This document shows, piece after piece, positions 1-6,997 of a stretch of DNA of 9,597 nucleotides. Under the pieces are notes generated by a model. It was not told the DNA's origin. It did not search any database and saw nothing but the letters and a program-made list of their open reading frames with translations. This stretch comes from Bacillota bacterium (GTDB taxonomy: Bacteria > Bacillota > Clostridia > Lachnospirales > Lachnospiraceae): positions 1 through 9,597 of the forward strand of contig JAIIAN010000111.1 of assembly GCA_022717655.1 (NCBI GenBank), given 5' to 3'. Made by a program: the position numbers and the translations under genes. The stretch's first letter is position 1; the number at the start of each line of letters is the position of its first letter.

Positions 1-289
1 CATTGAAAAATATAAAGGCAAAAGCCTCTTTGTCACAAGAGAAAATGCACAGCCACTTGGAGAAGATGAATATTATATCGCAGACTTAATCGGCATGGAA
101 GTTTACTTAGATGATGGAAGTCATTTTGGAACGTTAAAAGATGTCATGGAAACTGGAGCAAACGATGTCTATATCATTAAGACAGAAGAGGGCAAAGAAG
201 TGCTGATTCCAGCCATCTACGAATGTATTTTAGATGTCGATGTAGAAGCAGGAAAGATGGAAATTCACCTGTTAGACGGATTAGTATAA
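1..289 (+). CDS. rimM: RimM, 16S rRNA maturation factor (C-terminal part)
   Basis: The reading frame is open from base 2 and ends at TAA 287-289, giving about 95 residues of a protein that starts upstream of the window. RimM binds the 30S subunit and ribosomal protein S19 and helps mature the 3' domain of 16S rRNA in the cytoplasm. What remains is the C-terminal PRC-barrel half. Typical RimM stretches are visible: DEYYIADLIGMEV, then LKDVMETGANDVY, then EVLIPAIYECILDVD, ending in MEIHLLDGLV. The N-terminal domain is outside the window, so an ATG at 95 is an internal Met and not the start. trmD follows after 15 bases, the usual rimM-trmD order, so the two are probably co-transcribed. Identification rests on motif recognition and synteny and is firm. 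Confidence 0.95.
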   Translation, partial: IEKYKGKSLFVTRENAQPLGEDEYYIADLIGMEVYLDDGSHFGTLKDVMETGANDVYIIKTEEGKEVLIPAIYECILDVDVEAGKMEIHLLDGLV

Positions 290-304
290 AAAGGAGCAGA
301 ACAA

Positions 305-1750
305 ATGGATTTTCATGTACTCACCCTGTTTCCGGATATGGTCAAACAGGGTCTAAATACCAGCATCATCGGAAGAGCAATGAAAGATGGATATATCACC
401 TTAAATACGGTAAATATCCGCAATTTTGCTACGAATAAACATAACCGCGTGGATGACTATCCTTATGGGGGCGGAGCTGGAATGGTCATTCAGGCAGAAC
501 CTGTTTATCGTGCCTGGGAATCTGTGGCAAAAAACAGTAAAGCTATAAAACAGGGGAAAAAACCAAGATGCATTTATCTGACCCCGCAGGGAAAAGTTTT
601 TCATCAGACGATGGTCGAAGAATTTGCTCAGGAAGAAGAATTAATTTTTTTATGCGGACATTATGAAGGAATTGACGAACGTGTCTTAGAAGAAGTGGTC
701 ACAGACTATGTTTCCATCGGAGACTATGTGCTGACAGGGGGAGAACTTGCTTCTATGGTTATGATTGACGCCATCTCAAGATTTGTGCCAGGCGTCTTAA
801 ATAATGAAGAATCCGCACAATTTGAATCCATGCAGGATAATCTCTTAGAATACCCACACTATACCAGACCAGAAAGCTGGCATGAAAAAGAGGTGCCGAA
901 AGTCCTCTTAACTGGCGACCATAACAAGATTGAAGCATGGAGATGGGAACAGTCCCTGATTCGGACGAAAGAGAGACGACCGGATTTACTTGAAAAAAAT
1001 AAAAGCTTAAAAGTAGCCTATTTCAGCCCGACCGGAGGAACAAAAAAAGCAGTAGAGATGTTAGCAACGATGCTGTCCCAGAATCCGGAATATATCGATT
1101 TGACAAGAAGGAAATTCCGGAAACAAAAGCAATACTTTGGAAAAAAAGATTTGTTACTTGCAGCTGCACCGGTGTACGGCGGACAGCTTCCACAGTTAAA
1201 AGAAGCCCTCTTTACCAATTTTAAAGGCGACCATACCCCTTGTATCTTAATGTCCGCTTATGGAAACCGTGACTTTGATGATACCCTTGCGCAGATGAAA
1301 GAGATTTTGGAAGCAAGAGGATTTTACTGCATCGGAGCGATTGCACCGGTCATTCCACATATCTATTCAGAAAAATTAGGAGCAGACCGGCCAAACGCAG
1401 AAGATGAAAAAATCTTCCGCCAATTTGCAGTCACAATGAAGCAGAGACTTGAAGAAGGATTTGAAGGGGAAATCAAACTTCCTGGAAATCCAAAGCCAGA
1501 ACCAAAGACCATGAAGCCGGTGGTTCATTACTTTGATGAAACGAAATGTAAGGGCTGTCAGGCATGTGTCCAAAAATGTCCGGCATCAGCGATTGACAAA
1601 GACACATATCAAATAAAGGAAGAACTCTGTGTTGGATGCCTGCGCTGTGAAAAATTATGTCCAAACGGTGCAAGAAGCAGTGACTATGAAAAAGTTAGAA
1701 AATATCTCGAGGACAATTTTTGTCGTTCTAAGATGGTAAAATATTATTGA
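305..1750 (+). CDS. trmD: TrmD tRNA (guanine37-N1)-methyltransferase fused to a flavodoxin/4Fe-4S ferredoxin (EFR1-like) module
   Basis: One 481-codon frame encodes two proteins that are normally separate. Residues 1 to about 230 are TrmD, the SPOUT trefoil-knot enzyme that makes m1G37 in tRNA from S-adenosylmethionine and so limits frameshifting. Motifs seen are FHVLTLFPDM at the start, YGGGAGM (54-60), CGHYEGIDERV (117-127), SIGDYVLTGGELA and a final RRPDLLE. From residue 235 a flavodoxin-like fold begins with VAYFSPTGGTKKA (the FMN phosphate loop at 241-249). Two C-x2-C-x2-C-x3-C clusters follow (Cys 415/418/421/425 and 442/445/448/452), a dicluster 4Fe-4S ferredoxin. Ordinary TrmD is about 230-250 residues. 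AAGGAG (291-296) lies 8 bases before the ATG. The join coincides with a run of seven A (see the separate entry), so fusion, slippage and sequence error must all be considered. No ATG lies near the start of the redox part. Both domain assignments are secure; the reality of the single polypeptide is not. Confidence 0.9.
   Translation: MDFHVLTLFPDMVKQGLNTSIIGRAMKDGYITLNTVNIRNFATNKHNRVDDYPYGGGAGMVIQAEPVYRAWESVAKNSKAIKQGKKPRCIYLTPQGKVFHQTMVEEFAQEEELIFLCGHYEGIDERVLEEVVTDYVSIGDYVLTGGELASMVMIDAISRFVPGVLNNEESAQFESMQDNLLEYPHYTRPESWHEKEVPKVLLTGDHNKIEAWRWEQSLIRTKERRPDLLEKNKSLKVAYFSPTGGTKKAVEMLATMLSQNPEYIDLTRRKFRKQKQYFGKKDLLLAAAPVYGGQLPQLKEALFTNFKGDHTPCILMSAYGNRDFDDTLAQMKEILEARGFYCIGAIAPVIPHIYSEKLGADRPNAEDEKIFRQFAVTMKQRLEEGFEGEIKLPGNPKPEPKTMKPVVHYFDETKCKGCQACVQKCPASAIDKDTYQIKEELCVGCLRCEKLCPNGARSSDYEKVRKYLEDNFCRSKMVKYY
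990..1002 (+). other. A7 slippery tract at the TrmD/redox-domain junction
   Basis: Bases 993-999 are seven A, read in frame as GAA AAA AAT. A one-base -1 slip, or one added A in DNA or mRNA, turns this into GAA AAA AAA TAA. The TAA at 1000-1002 would then end TrmD at residue 232 with ...LLEKK, a normal TrmD length. With eight A in the DNA, TTG at 990-992 would also fall in frame with the flavodoxin part and could start it as a separate protein (MKKNKSLKVAYF). The tract could be a programmed or phase-variable slip site, or a one-base assembly error. The bases are directly seen; any function is inferred. Confidence 0.5.
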
Positions 1751-1807
1751 ATGGGGAAAATGCCGAAGAATCCACAGGAAATATTTTGAAAAATGGCGGT
1801 TTGGCTC

Positions 1808-1841
1808 TTGTTTTGTTAAAACAGAGATGATATGATAAAAT
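1808..1841 (+). promoter_or_regulatory. Two overlapping SigA-type promoter candidates
   Basis: TTGTTT (1808-1813) is followed after 17 bases by TATGAT (1831-1836). TTGTTA (1813-1818) is followed after 17 bases by TAAAAT (1836-1841). Both fit the vegetative consensus with ideal spacing, and they are offset by five bases. Transcription would start near 1843-1848 and leave a leader of about 95-100 nt before the ATG at 1944. This marks the likely start of the polysaccharide transcription unit, separate from rimM-trmD. I see no clear hairpin-plus-T-run terminator between the trmD stop and this promoter. Confidence 0.55.
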
Positions 1842-1854
1842 AAGATAAACGTAG

Positions 1855-1910
1855 AATTGGAAATTCGATCGAAAATGTAGTGTTTTTTCGGCAGATTAAA
1901 GGTTCCAATT
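1855..1910 (+). repeat. 8-bp inverted repeat in the leader
   Basis: AATTGGAA (1855-1862) and TTCCAATT (1903-1910) are perfect inverted copies separated by 40 bases, between the promoter and the first start codon of the damaged transferase gene. They could close a leader RNA structure or be an operator-like pair. The arms are A+T rich and the loop is long, so chance is also possible. Confidence 0.25.
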
Positions 1911-1943
1911 AAGTAAAGGAATAAAGGGGAAACAGGGGAAAAG

Positions 1944-3237
1944 ATGTATCAAAAAGAATCAAAGGGCTGGTTTAAACACTATGATTTCATTTTACTGGAC
2001 ATGATTTGTCTGCAGATAGCTTTCTTTCTTGCGTATGCAATTCGTGGACTCGGATGGAATCCATATTCGCAGATTGTTTATCGTAATATGGCAATCTTTG
2101 CAGAAGCAGCAGATATAATTATCATTTTCTTTTTTGAGACATTAAAAAATGTCTTAAAAAGAGGACACTATATTTATAGAAACACTCAAACACATATTGC
2201 TTGTGGGAGTCTTATCTATAAGTTACTTGTTCCTAGTGAAAGATGCGCAGGTGTATTCAAGATTCATTATGGTGACGACCGTTGGAATTTATTTTGTATT
2301 GACTTATCTTGTAAGGGAAGCATGGAAATCTGTTTTAAAAAAACGTATGAAAGCTGGAAGTGAGCGTTCTCTTCTGATTGTGACGACATCAGATGTGGTG
2401 GAGACGGTCGTATTAGATATGAAAGAAAATAACTATGCAAGATTTATATTTGCAGGTGTGGCAGTCATCGACAAAAATATGATCGGACAGAAAATCGGTG
2501 GGCTTTCCATTGTAGCAGATGAAAAGACTACACCAGATTATGTCTGCAAGGGTTGGGTGGATGAGGTACTGATCGTACCATCAGAGAAAAGTGAATATCC
2601 GGAAAGTTTGATGGAAAAACTTGAAGAAACCGGAGTCACCACACACTTAAATCTTGCAAAAATTTCAAGTGCGTGTGGTAAAAAACAGTTTGTAGAAAAG
2701 ATCGGAAACTACACAACACTGACTACAAGCATGAACTATGCAACTGCAAAACAAGCTTTTTTGAAACGTACGATGGACGTTTGCGTGGGAATTATTGGCT
2801 GCATAGCGACTGGACTTTTAGTCATCATCATAGGACCGCTCATTTACAAAGAATCACCGGGAAATATCTTCTTTGCACAAGAAAGAGTTGGAAAGAATGG
2901 AAAACGATTCAAACTGTATAAATTCCGAAGCATGTACTTAGATGCAGAAGAAAGAAAAGCAGAACTGATGAAGTATAATAAACTTGGCGATGCGAAAATG
3001 TTCAAAATGGACTTTGACCCGAGAGTCATTGGGAACAAAGTGTTGCCGGATGGAACGAAAAAGACCGGAATTGGAAACTTTATAAGGTCTACCAGTCTGG
3101 ATGGGTACGATATAATAGGACAAACCCGTAAAAGCCTTGAAAACAGAGGGTTTCGCAAGGTTAGTCCAATGAATTTTCTTGATAATCATACCCGTTTCGG
3201 GTGGTATTCCTGTGATATGGGGATTGCGACAGTTTAG
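1944..3237 (+). pseudogene. Broken membrane sugar-1-phosphate transferase (WcaJ/polyprenyl glycosylphosphotransferase type), frameshifted and truncated
   Basis: The intact family transfers a sugar-1-phosphate to undecaprenyl phosphate at the membrane to start glycan assembly. The first frame (from ATG 1944) reads GWFKHYDFILLDMICLQIAF with two hydrophobic segments and stays family-like up to about 2171 (VLKRGHY). The same protein then continues in the +1 frame from about 2173 (TTT ATA GAA ACA CTC, F-I-E-T-L), past further membrane helices and a central domain, to the catalytic domain: TMDVCVGIIGCIATG, FFAQERVGKNGKRFKLYKFRSM, FIRSTSLD. At 3100-3102 (the catalytic Asp) homology stops. The required Glu and the downstream GTRPP and KPGITG regions are missing, replaced by about 45 unrelated codons to a TAG at 3235-3237. 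Two independent lesions make an active product unlikely. The second frame could be read from TTG 2197 but lacks the N-terminus. Confidence 0.8.
3190..3202 (+). repeat. Stem-loop ACCCG-TTT-CGGGT
   Basis: A perfect 5-bp stem with a three-base loop lies inside the non-homologous tail of the broken transferase. No run of T follows, so it is not a standard intrinsic terminator. It could be part of a mobile-element end or recombination site. Confidence 0.4.
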
Positions 3238-3314
3238 AACAAACAGCTCAGAATACTTGTAGATGCAAAGGATTTGAGGTGGTTTAGGCTGTAGGAATCC
3301 TGTTTGTTGTGTAA

Positions 3315-3334
3315 TGACCAAAAAAAGATGGTCA
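3315..3334 (+). repeat. Stem-loop TGACCA / TGGTCA
   Basis: A perfect 6-bp inverted repeat with an 8-base A-rich loop (3321-3328). There is no T run after it on the + strand. It may be part of a leader RNA or a protein-binding site, or chance. Confidence 0.3.
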
Positions 3335-3395
3335 AATGTGTTATGGCAGGTTCAAGGTTCGTTATGATGGTTCTTTCAGTTTGGAAAAATCATGA

Positions 3396-3446
3396 AAAGG
3401 AGGTTTGAATAAGAGTCTTTTAGTACTGGTTTGTGCGATGATTTAG
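3396..3446 (+). pseudogene. Orphan Shine-Dalgarno with the remains of a possible small gene start
   Basis: AAAGGAGG (3396-3403) is the strongest Shine-Dalgarno in the intergenic stretch, yet no proper gene follows. One base after it a TTG (3405) opens a 13-codon frame reading MNKSLLVLVCAMI and stopping at TAG 3444-3446. This resembles the start of a signal peptide or membrane helix. The spacing is too short for efficient initiation and the frame is too short to be a known protein. A second option is ATG 3392, giving MKRRFE and then stop. It is probably a decayed gene start, possibly a leader peptide. Confidence is low. Confidence 0.2.
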
Positions 3447-3470
3447 AAAGGCTGTCTGCCGTATTAGACG

Positions 3471-3486
3471 CTCCAATTTGTTGGGG
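3471..3486 (+). repeat. Stem-loop CTCCAA-TTTG-TTGGGG overlapping a G7 tract
   Basis: Six pairs, including one T-G wobble, close a four-base loop. The 3' arm runs into a run of seven G (3483-3489). It may form in a leader RNA. The G run itself is discussed in the findings. Confidence 0.3.
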
Positions 3487-3648
3487 GGGTAGTGCAAGAT
3501 ATGACAGGAAAAATAAAAACTGACGGTTATAAGAGGGTACTTCGGAGATCCGGGGTGCGTCTGGCTGTGTCCTTCACCCAGTAAAATATGTTCACAGAAA
3601 AAAAGAAAAATATTTATTAAAAGTGCCGGATAACAGGAAGGAAATCTG

Positions 3649-5646
3649 GTGAGAAGAGAGGTACAGATGAAGGATAAGAAACGTAAAAAAAGAAATATTC
3701 GCTGGACATTGGTTTTATATGATCTGCTTGTTTTTGCTCTGGCGGCAGTGTTGCTTCTGGGGCTTTATGGAGGAAACGACAGGCTCACATATAACGGAAT
3801 GGTGCATCAGGCAGTATTGGCATTGATATGTATTTTTGCCAGCAGGTTGATTGGAAATGTATATGGTCAGATTTGGAGATATGGCGGCATTCAGTGTTAC
3901 ATCAGACTACTATGTACAGATGCGGTGGCTTTTGTGTTTTATATGTGTCTGGAAATGTTGCTGCCGGTAGAAAAGATTACTTTTGCGAGGATGCTGTGTC
4001 TGGCATGCCTGAACCTGCTTGGTGCACTGACACTCCGTATGGCATATCGCTATGCATATAAATGCGGGAATCAGGAAACAGCATTTGGACGATTTCTGTC
4101 ATGGGTTTTATACACTGTTTCCGGTGTAAAGGCAACCAGTGATAAGGAAGTACAGAAGATTAAAATTGCAATCATCGGAGCTGGTCGTGTTGGAGTCAGC
4201 TTTGCAGAAGAACTGCTTAATAATGAAGAAGCTGCTTACATACCAAGATGTTTTATTGATACGAACCAGGATAAAGTAGGACGTGAGATCCAGGGAATCC
4301 CTGTATGGTCTGAGGATGAAGCAACATTCAGAAAACTTGGAGAATTTGAGGTACAGGAGATTGTCTTTGCCATTCCGTCCATGGATGTAGATAAGAAAAA
4401 AGCTCTGTACGATTATTACAAAAAAGCAGGCTATAAGTTAAAGGTTTATGATTATCCGACTGTTTATGCTGCAGGCGGAAAGAGACATTTAAGAGAGTTT
4501 GATGCGGAGGATCTGCTGTTCAGGAAGCCGCTGGCTGTGGCTGATGAGCGTACCAACGATTATTACAAAGGCAAGGTGATTCTGATAACCGGTGGCGGCG
4601 GTTCTATTGGATCTGAACTGTGCAGACAGCTGGCAAAGATGTCACCGAAGAAGATTGTTATTCTGGATATCTATGAAAACGGTGCTTATGATGTCCAGCA
4701 GGAATTAAAGATTGCTTATGGCAGTGCTTTGAATCTGCAGATTGAGATCTGCTCTATCACTCACAAGAAAGCACTGGAAAAAGTGTTTGAGAAACATCAT
4801 CCGCAGATCATCATCAATGCGGCTGCTCATAAACATGTGCCGCTGATGGAGCATAACTGCGTGGAAGCAATCTATAACAATGTATTTGGAACGAGAAATC
4901 TGGTGGAACTGTGTGAAAAATATGAGGCAGAACGTTTTATGATGGTTTCTACTGATAAGGCAGTAAATCCTACAAATGTAATGGGTGCAACTAAGCGTAT
5001 GTGCGAGATGATCGTGCAGAGTGCAAGTACTCATGGAAAAGTAAAGTACAGTGCAACCAGATTTGGAAACGTACTGGGAAGTGCTGGTTCTGTTATTCCT
5101 CTGTTCCGAAGACAGATTGCAAACGGTGGGCCGGTCACTGTTACAGATAAAAGAATTATCCGTTATTTCATGACAATACCAGAGGCATCCCAGCTGGTAC
5201 TGCAGAGTGGAGCAATAGCAAAGAACGGTGAGCTGTTTGTTCTTGATATGGGAAAACCTGTGAAGATTTATGACCTGGCTGAGAATATGATCCGTTTATC
5301 TGGCGTACATGGAGTGCAGATTATTGAAACGGGATTAAGACCAGGAGAAAAACTTTATGAGGAGCTGCTGGTTAAAACAGAAGAACTGGATAAGACGGAA
5401 AACAGCATGATCTTCATTGAAAGAGATACTGCATTGAGTGAAGAAGAAATCAGAAGACGTCTTGCCCTGTTGCAGGATGCCTGTGATATCGGTGACGATG
5501 ATGTGGCACGTGAAGCATTGAGAAAAGCTGTGCCTACTTTCAGGAAACCGGAAGAAGTTAATAAGGAAGCTGATTTGGAAGAAAAAGCTGAGGAAAAAGA
5601 TAGTTACAAACTGAAAAAATCTGGCTACAAAATTGCGGCCTTATAA
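3649..5646 (+). CDS. Membrane NDP-hexosamine 4,6-dehydratase (WbpM/CapD/PglF type)
   Basis: At 665 residues this fits the long membrane-bound dehydratases that convert UDP-GlcNAc to the UDP-4-keto-6-deoxy sugar, the entry step to bacillosamine, QuiNAc and FucNAc. Four hydrophobic helices lie at about 20-40, 52-70, 84-106 and 112-132. A first Rossmann domain has GAGRVG (177-182). A second SDR domain has the NAD loop GGGGSIG (315-321) and STDKAVNPTNVMGATKR. Ser434, Met445 and Lys449 fit the S-M-K active site known in WbpM, where Met stands in place of the usual SDR Tyr. The tail after about 625 is rich in Lys and Glu. GTG 3649 has AGGAAGG 7 bases upstream. ATG 3667 (MKDKKRKKRN) has GAGG 5 bases upstream and is equally possible, giving 659 residues. 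The next gene's Shine-Dalgarno overlaps the stop codon, so the two are translationally linked. The exact substrate is inferred. Confidence 0.9.
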   Translation: MRREVQMKDKKRKKRNIRWTLVLYDLLVFALAAVLLLGLYGGNDRLTYNGMVHQAVLALICIFASRLIGNVYGQIWRYGGIQCYIRLLCTDAVAFVFYMCLEMLLPVEKITFARMLCLACLNLLGALTLRMAYRYAYKCGNQETAFGRFLSWVLYTVSGVKATSDKEVQKIKIAIIGAGRVGVSFAEELLNNEEAAYIPRCFIDTNQDKVGREIQGIPVWSEDEATFRKLGEFEVQEIVFAIPSMDVDKKKALYDYYKKAGYKLKVYDYPTVYAAGGKRHLREFDAEDLLFRKPLAVADERTNDYYKGKVILITGGGGSIGSELCRQLAKMSPKKIVILDIYENGAYDVQQELKIAYGSALNLQIEICSITHKKALEKVFEKHHPQIIINAAAHKHVPLMEHNCVEAIYNNVFGTRNLVELCEKYEAERFMMVSTDKAVNPTNVMGATKRMCEMIVQSASTHGKVKYSATRFGNVLGSAGSVIPLFRRQIANGGPVTVTDKRIIRYFMTIPEASQLVLQSGAIAKNGELFVLDMGKPVKIYDLAENMIRLSGVHGVQIIETGLRPGEKLYEELLVKTEELDKTENSMIFIERDTALSEEEIRRRLALLQDACDIGDDDVAREALRKAVPTFRKPEEVNKEADLEEKAEEKDSYKLKKSGYKIAAL

Positions 5647-5658
5647 AAGGAGAAAATG

Positions 5659-6963
5659 ATGTTTAAGAAAAATGATACGTTCGAGAAATTTCCGTCAAAG
5701 GTTTGGCTTAGCAGTCCGACCATGTATCCGGACAGCATGAAATACGTTATGGAAGCCTATGAGACAAACTGGATGTCAACAGTTGGTGCAAATATCAATG
5801 AAGTAGAACGCCAGACCTGTGAAAAGGTTGGATGTAAATATGCAGTAGCATTATCAGCAGGTACCGCTGCATTACATATGGCTGTGAAATTGGCAGGCGA
5901 AAAAATATATGGTAAATCTGAGACCGGAAAAGGTGCTCTTTACAACCATAAAGTTTTCTGTTCCGACATGACATTTGATGCAACAGTAAATCCAGTGGTT
6001 TACGAAGGTGGTATCCCGGTATTTATTGATACGGAATATGATACTTGGAACATGGATCCGGCAGCACTGGAAAAAGCTTTTGAATTTTATCCGGAGGTAA
6101 AAGTAGTTGTCGTTGCACATCTCTACGGAACACCGGGCAAAGTAGAAGAGTTGAAAGCAATCTGCGACAGATATGGAGCTGTGATTGTTGAAGATGCTGC
6201 AGAATCCCTTGGCGCTACTTATAAGGGAGTACAGACAGGAACATTCGGAACATTTAATGCAATTTCTTTCAATGGAAATAAGATCATCACCGGTTCATCA
6301 GGCGGTATGTTCCTGACAGATGATGAAGAAGCAGCCAATAAGGTTCGCAAATGGTCTACCCAGGCAAGGGAGAATGCACCATGGTATCAGCATGAAGAGT
6401 TGGGTTACAACTACCGTATGAGTAATGTGATTGCCGGTGTTGTAAGAAACCAGTATCCGCATCTGGAAGAGCATATTGCGGCGAAGAAAGCAATTTATGA
6501 AAGATACAAAGAGGGACTGAAAGGTCTTCCAGTTAGCATGAATCCATTTGATGGGGAAAATAGTGAGCCGAACTTCTGGTTGTCCTGCATGATTATTGAT
6601 AGAGATGCCATGTGCAAACAGGTAAGGGGAGAACAGGAGCCATTATATGTGCCTGAAATTGGTAAAAGCTGTCCGACAGAGATTCTGGATGCAATAGCAG
6701 GAATCAATGCAGAGGGACGTCCTATCTGGAAACCAATGCATATGCAGCCAATTTATCGTATGAACGGATTTGTGACAAGAGAAGGAAATGGACGTGCAAA
6801 AACCAACGCCTATATTTCCGGAGGGGCTGTGGGAAAAGATGGCAGACCGCTGGATGTGGGAATGGACATCTTCCACAGAGGATTATGCTTGCCAAGTGAT
6901 AACAAAATGACACCGGAGCAGCAGGACAGAATTATTGAAGTGATAAGAGCATGTTTTGAATAG
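5659..6963 (+). CDS. DegT/DnrJ/EryC1/StrS-family PLP sugar aminotransferase
   Basis: This fold-type I PLP enzyme family transfers an amino group, usually from glutamate, to a 4-keto or 3-keto nucleotide sugar. Motifs, numbered from ATG 5659, are SAGTAALH (66-73, phosphate binding), VEDAAESLGA with Asp179 (contacts the PLP pyridine N), and SFNGNKIITGSSGG with Lys208, the likely Schiff-base lysine. NYRMSNVIAGV and RGLCLPSDNKMTPEQQ near the C-terminus are also typical. Length is 434 residues, somewhat longer than the usual 370-400, with extra sequence around 320-390. Two ATG codons are adjacent: 5659 is 6 bases from AGGAG (5648-5652) and 5656 only 3, so I chose 5659. Directly after the dehydratase, the most likely role is C4 amination of the 4-keto sugar, as PglE does in the bacillosamine pathway. 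Family is certain; substrate is inferred from context. Confidence 0.92.
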   Translation: MFKKNDTFEKFPSKVWLSSPTMYPDSMKYVMEAYETNWMSTVGANINEVERQTCEKVGCKYAVALSAGTAALHMAVKLAGEKIYGKSETGKGALYNHKVFCSDMTFDATVNPVVYEGGIPVFIDTEYDTWNMDPAALEKAFEFYPEVKVVVVAHLYGTPGKVEELKAICDRYGAVIVEDAAESLGATYKGVQTGTFGTFNAISFNGNKIITGSSGGMFLTDDEEAANKVRKWSTQARENAPWYQHEELGYNYRMSNVIAGVVRNQYPHLEEHIAAKKAIYERYKEGLKGLPVSMNPFDGENSEPNFWLSCMIIDRDAMCKQVRGEQEPLYVPEIGKSCPTEILDAIAGINAEGRPIWKPMHMQPIYRMNGFVTREGNGRAKTNAYISGGAVGKDGRPLDVGMDIFHRGLCLPSDNKMTPEQQDRIIEVIRACFE

Positions 6964-6997
6964 TGTGAAAAATAAGTAGAAAGTGAGGATGAATATT

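Larger units (their letters stand above)
3104..3648. other. Non-coding, hairpin-rich remnant between the broken transferase and the glycan operon
   Basis: Nothing here resembles a conserved gene on either strand. Just after the break in the transferase, AAACCC (3122-3127) and GGGTTT (3148-3153) form an inverted pair. Three further short stem-loops follow, entered separately. There is an isolated strong Shine-Dalgarno at 3396-3403 followed by a short hydrophobic reading frame. GGGTG (3553-3557) can pair with CACCC (3575-3579). A weak promoter-like pair, TTCACA (3591-3596) and TATTAA (3615-3620) at 18 bases, lies before the dehydratase. The region may be the scar of a lost mobile element or of gene decay, and may also act as the leader RNA of the downstream operon. 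I could not identify an insertion sequence. Confidence 0.5.

Noticed and set aside
3190..3202. ACCCG-TTT-CGGGT hairpin as an intrinsic terminator
   Set aside because: No run of T follows on the + strand. On the other strand the hairpin is followed by ATGATTATC, also without a T tract.
2938..3321. 127-codon reverse-strand frame across the broken transferase
   Set aside because: It overlaps clear forward-strand transferase codons, has no recognisable motif, and crosses the homology break without any change of character. It is a shadow frame.
3103..3540. GGGTAC at 3103-3108 and again at 3535-3540 as possible direct repeats of an inserted element
   Set aside because: Only six bases match and the flanks differ. 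This is too short to claim a target duplication or attachment site.
3501..3584. 27-codon frame beginning ATG 3501 (MTGKIKTDGYKRVLRR...)
   Set aside because: There is no convincing Shine-Dalgarno (only a G run well upstream), no known family, and the length is within chance expectation.
4705..5034. 109-codon reverse-strand frame inside the dehydratase
   Set aside because: It is antisense to the catalytic SDR domain, with no start signal and no recognisable protein features.
6983..6997. Upstream GTG start for the ATP-grasp gene
   Set aside because: It coincides with the GTGAGG site that fits as the Shine-Dalgarno for ATG 6998, and the family N-terminus begins naturally at MEKTILVTGIGG.
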